Shown: piece after piece, positions 1 through 8,200 of the stretch
How positions within the stretch are numbered: the first letter of the stretch is position 1
Layout: each line of letters starts with the position of its first letter
NCBI GenBank assembly: GCA_031323845.1
Contig: JAVIYP010000043.1
Coordinates: forward strand, 1 to 21,576
DNA length: 21,576 bases
Direction of reading: 5' to 3'
Source: PUPG01 sp031323845
Lineage (GTDB): Bacteria; Bacteroidota; Bacteroidia; Bacteroidales; UBA7960
Position numbers and translations under genes: made by a program
The notes under the pieces: generated by a model
What the model saw: only the letters and a program-made list of their open reading frames with translations
Databases searched by the model: none
Told to the model about the DNA's origin: nothing

Positions 1-32
1 CCGGGGTTTTTTAGTTTTTTTTAACGCCTGCA

Positions 33-52
33 GCCGGAAGCCCCGGCTTTTT
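33..52 (+). terminator. Intrinsic terminator of an upstream gene outside the window
   Basis: A GCCGG arm (33-37) pairs with CCGGC (43-47) across a five-base loop, and five T follow (48-52). The CCGGGG at the very start of the window (1-6) can also pair with CCCCGG (41-46), so the region may fold in two ways; bases 7-22 are almost all T. It probably ends whatever lies left of the window. Confidence 0.6.
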
Positions 53-67
53 AAAAGGCATTATTGC

Positions 68-75
68 TATTTTTG
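68..75 (+). promoter_or_regulatory. Candidate -7 promoter element for the M16 peptidase
   Basis: TATTTTTG matches the Bacteroidota -7 consensus TAnnTTTG. It lies just after the upstream terminator and would give a leader of about 100 nt before the ATG at 182. No clear -33 TTTG box is visible, so only the -7 part is supported. Confidence 0.45.
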
Positions 76-181
76 TGAACCTTAACGGCTTGCCGGGTGT
101 TTTGCGGGATGTGCAGAAACACTATACAACGCAACGTAAATCCATGATCATTTTTCAACATAACTTTATAAAACAACTGAG

Positions 182-3094
182 ATGAAAACCAATCGTATGT
201 ACTTGTTTTTAGTGGCCTGGCTGATAGCTCTGGGCACACTTTCAGCACAGGGAAAGTTCACTTATGAAAGCTTTGAAGGTGACCCGCTCAATGCACGGAT
301 ATACACTCTGGACAATGGTTTAAAGGTATACTTGTCGGTGTATGATGAAGAGCCCCGCATTCAGACCTATGTGGCTGTCCGGGTAGGCAGTAAGCACGAT
401 CCGGCCGAAACAACGGGGCTGGCTCACTATTTTGAACACCTTATGTTTAAAGGGACCAGCACTTTCGGAACCATTGACTGGGCAAAAGAGGAGCCCTTGC
501 TTGATGAGATTGAGGCCTTGTTTGAAAGATACCGCCTGGAAACCGACGAGGATAAACGGGCAACGCTCTATCACAAGATCGACAGCATTTCTTACCTTGC
601 TTCGACCTACGCCATTGCCAATGAATACGACCGCTTGATGACAGCCATCGGCTCCATTGGCACGAATGCCGCCACGTCAAACGACTTCACTTTTTATGTG
701 GAGAACATACCCTCCAACCGTTTGGAGCAGTGGGCCAGGATTCAGTCGGAACGGTTCAGCGATCCGGTGTTGCGCTTGTTTCATACTGAACTGGAAACGG
801 TGTACGAGGAGCTGAACATGTCGCTCACCAATGATGCGCGCAAGGTGTCGGCGGCACTTTACAGGGGTTTGTTTCCGGAACACCCTTACGGCTTGCAGAC
901 CACTCTTGGAGAACCTGAGCATCTGAAAAACCCATCCATAATCAACATAAAAAACTTTTTCAATGAGTATTATGTTCCCAACAACATGGCAGTGGTGATG
1001 GCCGGCGATTTCGACCCTGATGAGGCTATCGTACTTATTGATAAGTATTTCGGGCAGCTCGAGCCCTCGCCCCTGCCGGACCTTCGTTTTGGACCGCAGC
1101 CTGAGCTAACCGAGCCCGTGGTGAAGGAAGTGGTTGGCTTGCAGGCAGAGAACATACAGCTTGGATGGCGGTTTGATGGTGCCGGATCGGATCATGTACC
1201 CTACCTGAACATGATCAGGATGATCCTCTTTAACGGGCGCGCAGGGCTTATTGACCAGAACCTGAACAAACAAATGGCTACGCTGGGATCCAATGCCGGG
1301 CTGCGCAGCATGGTTGATTATTCGGTGTTTACCCTTTCCGGAAGAAACAAGAGCGGCCAGACGCTTGATGAAGTAAAAGACCTACTCCTGGAACAGCTTG
1401 CGTTGCTGAAAAACGGCGACTTCCCCGACTGGCTGATGGAAGCAGCCATAAACAACCTGCGTTTGCAGGAAATGCGCCGTGCTGAAAACATCCGCAGCCG
1501 TGCCATGATGATGGCCATGAGTTTTCTGAATGGTGTTCCGTATGAAGAAAGCATTCAATACCTGGATCAACTCGGCGCGATAAGCAAAGAAGACCTTGTG
1601 GCCTTCGCGAACAAACATCTGCGCGAGGACAATTATGTGGTGGTGTACAAGCGCCAGGGCCAGCCCCTTGACGTTGAGCAGGTAGAAAAGCCCCCGATAA
1701 CCCCAATTCACATAAATCGCGATGACGAATCAGCGCTGTTGCAAGAGATCAAGGCCACCGAGGTTGAACCCATTGAACCCGTTTTTCTTGATTACACGCA
1801 GGATATTGCCCGGGGACGCACTCAAAACGGCATTGAAGTGCTTTATGCACACAACGATGCCAATCCTACCTTCACCCTCACCTACTTCTGGCGCATGGGC
1901 AGCCACCACGACAGATATCTGCCGCTGGCGGGAGGACTGCTGCAGTTGCTCGGCACCGAAGAGCACAGCGCGGAAGACATTGCCAACGAGTTTTATAAAC
2001 TGGCCTGCACCTACACCATGTCGGTAGGCGCTGAAGAAACCCGCATCACCATAAGCGGCCTTTCGGAAAACCTGGAGGAAGCCATAAAGCTCTTTGAATA
2101 CCTCGCAGCCAACGCAAAAATTGAGGACGCTGCCTTCCAGCGTTACATCACCAACATCAAAAACTCAAGACATAACAGCAAAGCTGATCAGCGCACCAAT
2201 TTTATGGTGCTGGTGAACTATGCCATGTATGGTCCTGACAACCCCAGTACTTTTGTCCTGACCGATGAGGCAATGGATGCACTGAGCGCTGAACGCCTGC
2301 TGACTTCACTGCAGGACTTGTGGCGCATAGAACATCAAATCGTGTTTTTTGGCCCGCAAAGCCTTGATGAATTGTCTGATCTTGCATACAGGTATCACAA
2401 AACGCCTGAAACACTGGCTCAAATCAGCGGAGGCGTGCGTTTTCAGCCCCGGGAAACCCTTGAAAATAAAGTGTATTTCGCGCACTATGACGCCAACCAG
2501 AGCTACCTGCAAACCATTTCGAAAGGTATAAGCTATAATCCGGATATCCTGCCCCGGGTAACGATGTACAATCAATACTTTGGCGGCGGCATGAATGCTA
2601 TTGTGTTCCAGGAAATGAGAGAAAAGCGCGGACTGGCCTATACAGCCAGGGCAAGCTATTCGGCCCCCGGAAATCGTGACGATTTCTTTATGAACACCAG
2701 CTTCATAGCCACGCAAAACGATAAAGTGGCAGATGCTTTCAATGCCTTCAACGATCTTTTTGACGACATTCCATTGTCGGAAACAACCTTCCGTCTGGCC
2801 CAGGATCAGATCATCAGCAACATCCGGACACAAAGGATTAGAAATGCCGGGGTCATCTGGAACTACCTTAATGCAAAACATATGGGAAGAGACTATGACC
2901 TGCGCCAAAGGGTCTATGAGGACATCCCAGGCATGACACTTGATGACATCATTGATTTCAACAGAAAATACGTTCAAAACCAACCGAAGACCTTTGTTAT
3001 TCTGGGCAATGAGAACGTAGTGGATTTTGAAGAAGTCGAAAAATTATTCGGTCCGGTAACCAGGCTGACCCAAGAAGATTTGTTTGTTTTTTAA
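182..3094 (+). CDS. Secreted two-domain M16 (pitrilysin/insulinase family) zinc metallopeptidase
   Basis: This is a 970-residue protein with an N-terminal signal peptide (hydrophobic residues about 7-20, likely cut after the SAQ near 23), so it should act in the periplasm or envelope. The inverted zinc motif HYFEH is at residues 82-86 (His82, Glu85, His86), and the third ligand is probably Glu209 or Glu210 in VYEEL. A charged helical insert of about 50 residues (about 100-150) separates the two parts of the metal site. The second half (about 570-970) is a further M16 repeat without a zinc motif; it keeps the EKRGLAY segment near residue 820, which resembles the Arg/Tyr substrate-binding element of the family. 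The length fits full two-domain M16 peptidases that close like a clamshell over peptides. The gene stands alone, with its own promoter candidate upstream and a strong terminator downstream. The substrate is unknown. Confidence 0.93.
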   Translation: MKTNRMYLFLVAWLIALGTLSAQGKFTYESFEGDPLNARIYTLDNGLKVYLSVYDEEPRIQTYVAVRVGSKHDPAETTGLAHYFEHLMFKGTSTFGTIDWAKEEPLLDEIEALFERYRLETDEDKRATLYHKIDSISYLASTYAIANEYDRLMTAIGSIGTNAATSNDFTFYVENIPSNRLEQWARIQSERFSDPVLRLFHTELETVYEELNMSLTNDARKVSAALYRGLFPEHPYGLQTTLGEPEHLKNPSIINIKNFFNEYYVPNNMAVVMAGDFDPDEAIVLIDKYFGQLEPSPLPDLRFGPQPELTEPVVKEVVGLQAENIQLGWRFDGAGSDHVPYLNMIRMILFNGRAGLIDQNLNKQMATLGSNAGLRSMVDYSVFTLSGRNKSGQTLDEVKDLLLEQLALLKNGDFPDWLMEAAINNLRLQEMRRAENIRSRAMMMAMSFLNGVPYEESIQYLDQLGAISKEDLVAFANKHLREDNYVVVYKRQGQPLDVEQVEKPPITPIHINRDDESALLQEIKATEVEPIEPVFLDYTQDIARGRTQNGIEVLYAHNDANPTFTLTYFWRMGSHHDRYLPLAGGLLQLLGTEEHSAEDIANEFYKLACTYTMSVGAEETRITISGLSENLEEAIKLFEYLAANAKIEDAAFQRYITNIKNSRHNSKADQRTNFMVLVNYAMYGPDNPSTFVLTDEAMDALSAERLLTSLQDLWRIEHQIVFFGPQSLDELSDLAYRYHKTPETLAQISGGVRFQPRETLENKVYFAHYDANQSYLQTISKGISYNPDILPRVTMYNQYFGGGMNAIVFQEMREKRGLAYTARASYSAPGNRDDFFMNTSFIATQNDKVADAFNAFNDLFDDIPLSETTFRLAQDQIISNIRTQRIRNAGVIWNYLNAKHMGRDYDLRQRVYEDIPGMTLDDIIDFNRKYVQNQPKTFVILGNENVVDFEEVEKLFGPVTRLTQEDLFVF

Positions 3095-3110
3095 ACATTG
3101 TTTTACTTTG
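3079..3110 (+). promoter_or_regulatory. Candidate promoter for the lipid cassette, overlapping the M16 gene end
   Basis: TTTG at 3079-3082 and TTACTTTG at 3103-3110 (7 of 8 positions of TAnnTTTG) are 20 bases apart, which fits the Bacteroidota -33/-7 layout. The -7 box ends on the first base of the terminator stem, so a transcript starting near 3116 would carry only part of that hairpin. The leader would be about 60 nt. Confidence 0.4.
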
Positions 3111-3154
3111 CAGAAGCCGTCGGGTCGTAAAGGCCCGGACGGCTTCTGCATTTT
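3110..3154 (+). terminator. Strong intrinsic terminator after the M16 peptidase
   Basis: The arm GCAGAAGCCGT (3110-3120) pairs perfectly with ACGGCTTCTGC (3139-3149). The stem continues with GGG (3122-3124) against CCC (3134-3136) after a one-base bulge, and TTTT follows at 3151-3154. This is the strongest hairpin I see in the window. Confidence 0.85.
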
Positions 3155-3178
3155 ATTGTTGGATGATCAGTTAAGGCT

Positions 3179-3766
3179 ATGGTTTCAAAAAAACTCATCA
3201 ATATTCCCAATGTCATCTCTGCGCTCAGACTGCTGGCGTTCCCGCTAATCCTTTTCATGGCGTTAACCGGCAGAGAAACAGTTTTTGCCGTCCTCATCAT
3301 CATCAGTCTGTTGAGTGATGTGCTTGACGGCTTGCTTGCACGGCTGCTGAAAAAGGAAACCGAATTTGGGGCACGACTGGATTCTCTGGCCGACTTCAGC
3401 ACCTATATTCTGGTCGTTACTGGGATATTAATGTTCAAAAAAGAAGATTTCGCCCCGCACATCGTCAGCTTTTCGGTCTTCCTGGGGTTGCTGATGACGG
3501 CCCTGATGCTGTCGCTGATCAAGTTTGGCCGTTTCCCAAGCCTGCACCTGTATTCATGGAAAATAGGCGGGTACATACAGGGCTTTTTCTTTTTCATACT
3601 TTTTGGATTCGGATTCTTTACGCCACTGTATTATGTGATGATAGTATGGGGGATGCTGGCATTTCTCGAACATATTATCATTCAGCTCATCATCCCTGAG
3701 ATGAAGTCCAACGCCAGGGGACTGTATTGGGTACTGAAAGAGCGCAGAAGCCATAAGCAAACCTAA
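3179..3766 (+). CDS. CDP-alcohol phosphatidyltransferase family membrane enzyme
   Basis: This 195-residue integral membrane protein belongs to the family that moves a phosphatidyl group from a CDP-lipid to an alcohol such as glycerol phosphate, serine or inositol phosphate. The full signature D-x2-D-G-x2-A-R-x8-G-x3-D-x3-D is present: Asp47, Asp50, Gly51, Ala54-Arg55, Gly64, Asp68 and Asp72. These aspartates bind the metal and the CDP group. Hydrophobic stretches fit about five to six membrane spans. The motif does not identify the acceptor alcohol, so I give no gene symbol. The CdsA-type gene that would make its CDP-lipid donor follows 20 bases downstream, so the two are probably co-transcribed. 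Phosphatidylglycerophosphate synthase or phosphatidylinositol-phosphate synthase are possible identities. Confidence 0.9.
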   Translation: MVSKKLINIPNVISALRLLAFPLILFMALTGRETVFAVLIIISLLSDVLDGLLARLLKKETEFGARLDSLADFSTYILVVTGILMFKKEDFAPHIVSFSVFLGLLMTALMLSLIKFGRFPSLHLYSWKIGGYIQGFFFFILFGFGFFTPLYYVMIVWGMLAFLEHIIIQLIIPEMKSNARGLYWVLKERRSHKQT

Positions 3767-3786
3767 CAACAAGACTCTCCATCACC

Positions 3787-4515
3787 ATGGAAACGACCCT
3801 TTATATTGCCATTGTTGCTTACTTTTTGCTGGGCGCAGCAGCCTTCACCGTCATTGGCAGGGGCAAAAGCAAAAGCGCTAAGGCAGACATCTGGGCAAAA
3901 TACATCAGCTACCTGATCATCATACATATACTTTTTGCAGCCATTTATTTCGGACCGCCTTATTTCTTTGTACTGGCAATTATCATATCCGGTGCCGGTG
4001 TCGTGGAACTTGTAAGGGTGTGGTTTAAAAACCATAAAAGAGGGCAAACAAGCTTACTTCTGAGAGCCTTGCTCATTTACACACTGTTTATGGTTCCATT
4101 TTTGCTGTTCAGCAGGTCCGGCAAAACCAGTTTGTATTTTGTTTTTGTCGTGGTCAGTGTCTTTGATGCCTTCAGTCAGATCAGCGGTCAGCTTTGGGGT
4201 AAACGCAAGCTTATTCCGTCGGTAAGCCCCGGAAAAACTGTTGGCGGACTTGCCGGAGGGGCGATCCTGGCCCTTGTTACCGGGGTACTGCTTTCGCCTA
4301 TGGCCGGCATTAGCAGGCCGCTGGCCTTGCTTTTTGCCACAATCATCATTATATTTGCATTGGCGGGCGATTTGCTGGCATCTTCTTACAAGAGACAATT
4401 TAACATAAAAGACTTTGGAACTTTATTGCCCGGCCACGGCGGCTTCCTTGACAGATTTGACAGCCTTATTCCGGGAGGCGCCGCCATGTTCTTCTTAAAC
4501 CAGCTTATGCAATGA
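3787..4515 (+). CDS. cdsA: Phosphatidate cytidylyltransferase (CDP-diglyceride synthase) family
   Basis: This 242-residue polytopic membrane protein is predicted to join CTP with phosphatidic acid, or a similar lipid phosphate, to give CDP-lipid and pyrophosphate. The C-terminal CdsA signature is intact at about 199-225: Ser200, Lys202-Arg203, Lys208-Asp209, His217-Gly218-Gly219, Asp222-Arg223 and Asp225. An SPGKT block at 147-151 and an Asp127-Ala128 pair match the other conserved part of the family. The cytoplasmic turns are shorter than in the E. coli enzyme of about 285 residues. The stop overlaps the start of the next gene by 4 bases (ATGA at 4512-4515), a sign of translational coupling. 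The family call is firm; the lipid substrate is inferred. A second, housekeeping cdsA may exist elsewhere in the genome. Confidence 0.9.
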   Translation: METTLYIAIVAYFLLGAAAFTVIGRGKSKSAKADIWAKYISYLIIIHILFAAIYFGPPYFFVLAIIISGAGVVELVRVWFKNHKRGQTSLLLRALLIYTLFMVPFLLFSRSGKTSLYFVFVVVSVFDAFSQISGQLWGKRKLIPSVSPGKTVGGLAGGAILALVTGVLLSPMAGISRPLALLFATIIIIFALAGDLLASSYKRQFNIKDFGTLLPGHGGFLDRFDSLIPGGAAMFFLNQLMQ

Positions 4516-5183
4516 ACCCCGAACTCCTATATACCATTCTGTTTACCATTGCTTTTGCAGTGATCCTGGCAACCGGCGAAGTTCTTCACCATGTTCTTAA
4601 AGTGAGGTCAGAATTTACCCGTAAGTTCTCCCACAGCGCCGCATCCATACTGTCACTTACCTTTCCGTGGGTGTACGAATCCTATGAGTATGTACTTGTT
4701 ATGGGGGTGTTGTTCTTCTTCATCCTATTGACAGCCAAATATAAAGACCTGCTGAAGTCTATTGATGACGTCACCAGGAAAACCCATGGCGGCATCCTGT
4801 TACCCATTGCCATTGCAGGAACGTTCACCATCGCCCATTTTATGGATGATGTGAAATTCTTCATCATTCCTATCATGCTCCTCGGTGTCAGTGATAGCCT
4901 GGCAGGAATAACCGGCATACTCTACGGAAAAAAACTGCGCAAGATCATCATTTACGGGTGGCATCTGAAGAAAACCTACATAGGCTCAACTGTTTTTCTG
5001 CTAACGGCATTGGCCATCTGCCTTTATGCACTTCATTGGTTAACGGGTTATCTGAGTCCGAAAATGCTGCTGGCTTCTTTTCTTGTCGCCACCGGTGCGG
5101 CCCTGGCAGAACTTCTGAGCTCCAAAGGATTTGACAACATAACCGTACCCCTGACTGCCCTGATCATCCTCTCACTTTTCTGA
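4512..5183 (+). CDS. Dolichol/phytol kinase-like (CTP-dependent lipid kinase family) membrane protein
   Basis: This 223-residue protein has about six to seven hydrophobic segments. It carries the marks of the dolichol kinase / phytol kinase / yeast Dgk1 family: an early RK..H block (Arg37, Lys38, His41), the DSLAGITGILYGKK block (Asp128 to about Lys141), a KTYIGS block (154-159), and a C-terminal E...DN.TVP block (Glu200, Asp208-Asn209, Pro213). Family members phosphorylate a lipid alcohol (polyprenol, phytol or diacylglycerol), often with CTP. The gene is translationally coupled to the cytidylyltransferase, which suggests that its product, a lipid phosphate, feeds that enzyme. That order of steps is inference. 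Some genomes label such proteins phosphatidate cytidylyltransferase because the families are related. No clear terminator follows before the promoter at 5234. Confidence 0.82.
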   Translation: MNPELLYTILFTIAFAVILATGEVLHHVLKVRSEFTRKFSHSAASILSLTFPWVYESYEYVLVMGVLFFFILLTAKYKDLLKSIDDVTRKTHGGILLPIAIAGTFTIAHFMDDVKFFIIPIMLLGVSDSLAGITGILYGKKLRKIIIYGWHLKKTYIGSTVFLLTALAICLYALHWLTGYLSPKMLLASFLVATGAALAELLSSKGFDNITVPLTALIILSLF

Positions 5184-5233
5184 GTAAACACCGATTTCCC
5201 GGCCAGGCAAAACATGATACTGCGAATATTCAG

Positions 5234-5241
5234 TATTTTTG
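5234..5241 (+). promoter_or_regulatory. Candidate -7 promoter element for the GH13 protein
   Basis: TATTTTTG, a full match to TAnnTTTG, lies 25 bases before the ATG at 5267. It is the same octamer as at 68-75 and 11996-12003. The implied leader is about 20 nt. No -33 TTTG is evident. Confidence 0.55.
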
Positions 5242-5266
5242 CGGTTGGAAATAAACATTCGTCATT

Positions 5267-8200
5267 ATGAAACGTTCTGAAAAAGCTCCCGGAACAGCTC
5301 GTTATGAGCTTCGTATTTTTGAAGGATCGCGCAAAACACATCAGCTTGAGGACACATATTTCTCGACTGACGGTCATCTGGTTTTTACTGACTTTGCAGC
5401 AGTGAGAGCGCTGGTCCATAAGCTCAACGCAAGAAGGGCTCCGGAAAACCATGTTTATCCTGGCGAGATGTTTGCCGCCGGTCTGTTGCATGAGATTCAT
5501 CACGTGCTTATCAGGAAATACGAGGAGCAGTCCGGCCGGAAAAAACTGCTGCCTGATGCATATGCATTCCTCACCAAACAATCGGGTGAGGCCGCCATAA
5601 AAGCCATGATCCTTGAGTTCACTGAGACCTATCCTCCGTCCGAAGTTTTTTCGGGTAAAACGACGGCCGTACAACATTTGGGCGACAAAGCCACAGGGCA
5701 AGAAAACACCTTAAAAAGCATTGAAGAATTCGTTTTGCTCATGCTGGCCAATGAGAATCCGGCCAACAAAAAGATCACGGAGCTTATTGACCAGAAGCAC
5801 CTGCGTTCTGAAAAACGTTTCAACGGGGTCATTCATGAGCTTGAAGCTTTTTTCAAAACACTGCCTCCCTTTGGTCCGGAACAAACAGACCTGCTCAGTT
5901 TTTTAAGAGCTCCCATGAAGCATTCACCTGACGATATTAACGGTCAGCTGGACTATATCCTTGAACACTGGAAGGATCTTTTACCGGAGGCATTGCTGCT
6001 GCAAATACTTAAGGGTAAAGACCTTATGAAAGAAGATTACATGCTGGCAGGCGGATTGGGGCCACCTCCTTCGCTGGTGCCTGACTATAAGGGCAGGCTG
6101 ACTGGTGCCGGCATGCATCTCGGAAAATCAGGTTTTGATGCCTATGGCGATGCCATGAAGGGCTATGAAGAAGCGGAACGTTTTACCGACGATACCGACT
6201 GGATGCCCCGCGTGGTTTTGCTAGCCAAAAACACTTACGTCTGGCTCGATCAGCTGAGCAAAAAGTACGGTCGTCATATCCACCGGCTCGATCATGTTCC
6301 CGACGAGGAGCTTGACCAGCTGGCCGCATGGAGCTTCAATGGCTTATGGCTGATCGGCCTTTGGGAAAGGAGTAATGCTTCCAAAAAAATCAAACACAAA
6401 ACCGGCAACCCGGATGCGGAAGCCTCAGCCTATTCCCTGTACGATTATGAGATCGCCGGTAACCTGGGAGGTGACGAAGCCTACCGCAACCTTAACGAAA
6501 GAGCCCGGCAGAGAGGCATTCGCCTGGCCAGCGATATGGTGCCCAACCACACAGGTATTTTCTCGAAGTGGGTCGTGGAACATCCCGATTTTTTCATTCA
6601 AACCAGGATACCTCCTTTTCCAGGCTACACCTTCAACGGCGACAACCTTTCGGATGATCCGAATGTGGAGATCCGCATCGAAGACGGTTACTACGACAAA
6701 AGCGATGCTGCCGTGGTTTTTCAGCGCATCGACAGGGCGAACAACGATGTCCGGTACCTGTATCACGGAAACGACGGCACCATGATGCCCTGGAACGACA
6801 CGGCGCAGCTCGACATGATCAAGGCTGAAGTCAGAGAGGCGGTCATCGGAAAAATCTTTGAAGTAGCCCGGAAGTTTTCCATCATCCGCTTCGATGCGGC
6901 CATGACTCTGGCAAAAAAACATTTCGCACGGCTCTGGTACCCACAACCCGGCAGCGGCGGCGACATCCCATCGCGAGCCGATTATGCCATGACCCAAGAA
7001 GCCTTTGATGAGCTTTTCCCCGTTGAGTTCTGGCGTGAAGTAGTTGACCGCATCAATAAAGAAATGCCTGAAACACTCTTACTTGCCGAGGCATTCTGGT
7101 TTATGGAAGGTTATTTTGTACGAACCCTTGGCATGCACAGGGTGTATAATTCGGCCTTTATGCATATGCTGAAAAATGAGGAAAATGAAAAATACAGAGA
7201 CCTCATCACCAATACCCTGGAGTTCGAACCCGAGATCCTGAAACGTTACGTGAACTTCATGAGCAACCCTGATGAGGAAACGGCTATACAGCAGTTCGGG
7301 ACAGGAGACAAATATTTCGGTATATGTGTCCTGATGAACACCATGCCCGGGCTTCCCATGTTCGCCCACGGGCAGATTGAGGGGTATACCGAAAAATATG
7401 GCATGGAATACCAGCGCGCCTATTACAACGAAACACCCAAAGACTGGCTGGTTGCAAAACACGAACGGGAGATCTTCCCCCTGACCAGGAAACGTTATCT
7501 CTTCAGTGAGGTGGAGCACTTTAACATCTTTAATTTTTCCAACGACCAGGGCATGGTCAATGAGAATGTGTTTGCCTACACGAACCGTCGTGGTGATGAA
7601 AGGGCCCTGGTGTTTTACAACAACAAGTACGACATGGCGCGGGGACATATCAAGACATCGGCTCCGAGACTCCGCAAATCAGATGAGGGGAAACAACTGG
7701 TATCGGCCGGGCTGGGAGAAGCCCTGTTGTTTAAGCATGACATGAGTGCCTTTTACATTGCCCGGGAGCATATTTCCGGCAAGGAGCACCTTTTCAGCGG
7801 CGACGACATCCACCACCGCGGCTTGTATCTTGAACTTATGGGGTTTGAATACCGAATTTTTATGGATTTCAGGGAACTGATCGACACCGACGGCCAGGTG
7901 GCTACGCTGTGCGATCACCTGCAAGGCCATGGAGTGAACTCCGTAGAGGAGGCCCTGAAGCTGAAACGGCTTGAAGCAGTGCATCATCCCTTCAGGCAAT
8001 TATTCAGTTCTGAAATCATGACTTTGTTTCTGAATGAATTTGTCAGGATAGGGAGCAGCACCCGTGACGAAAAGACCCTGCAGCAGCTGGGAGAGGTTTA
8101 TGCGGCATTTGCTTCCAGGGCCTTCCAGGCGCTCGGCAGCCAGGATCAAACGCCCGCTGCTGCCGAATCCTTTCTTACTAAATGGAAGGCGGCAGGTGAA

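Noticed and set aside
2306..2983. 225-codon open frame antisense to the M16 peptidase
   Set aside because: A shadow of the real gene; composition is not protein-like and it has no start context.
5048..5701. 217-codon open frame on the minus strand across the cassette/GH13 junction
   Set aside because: It overlaps two well-supported genes and the promoter at 5234; no recognisable domain.
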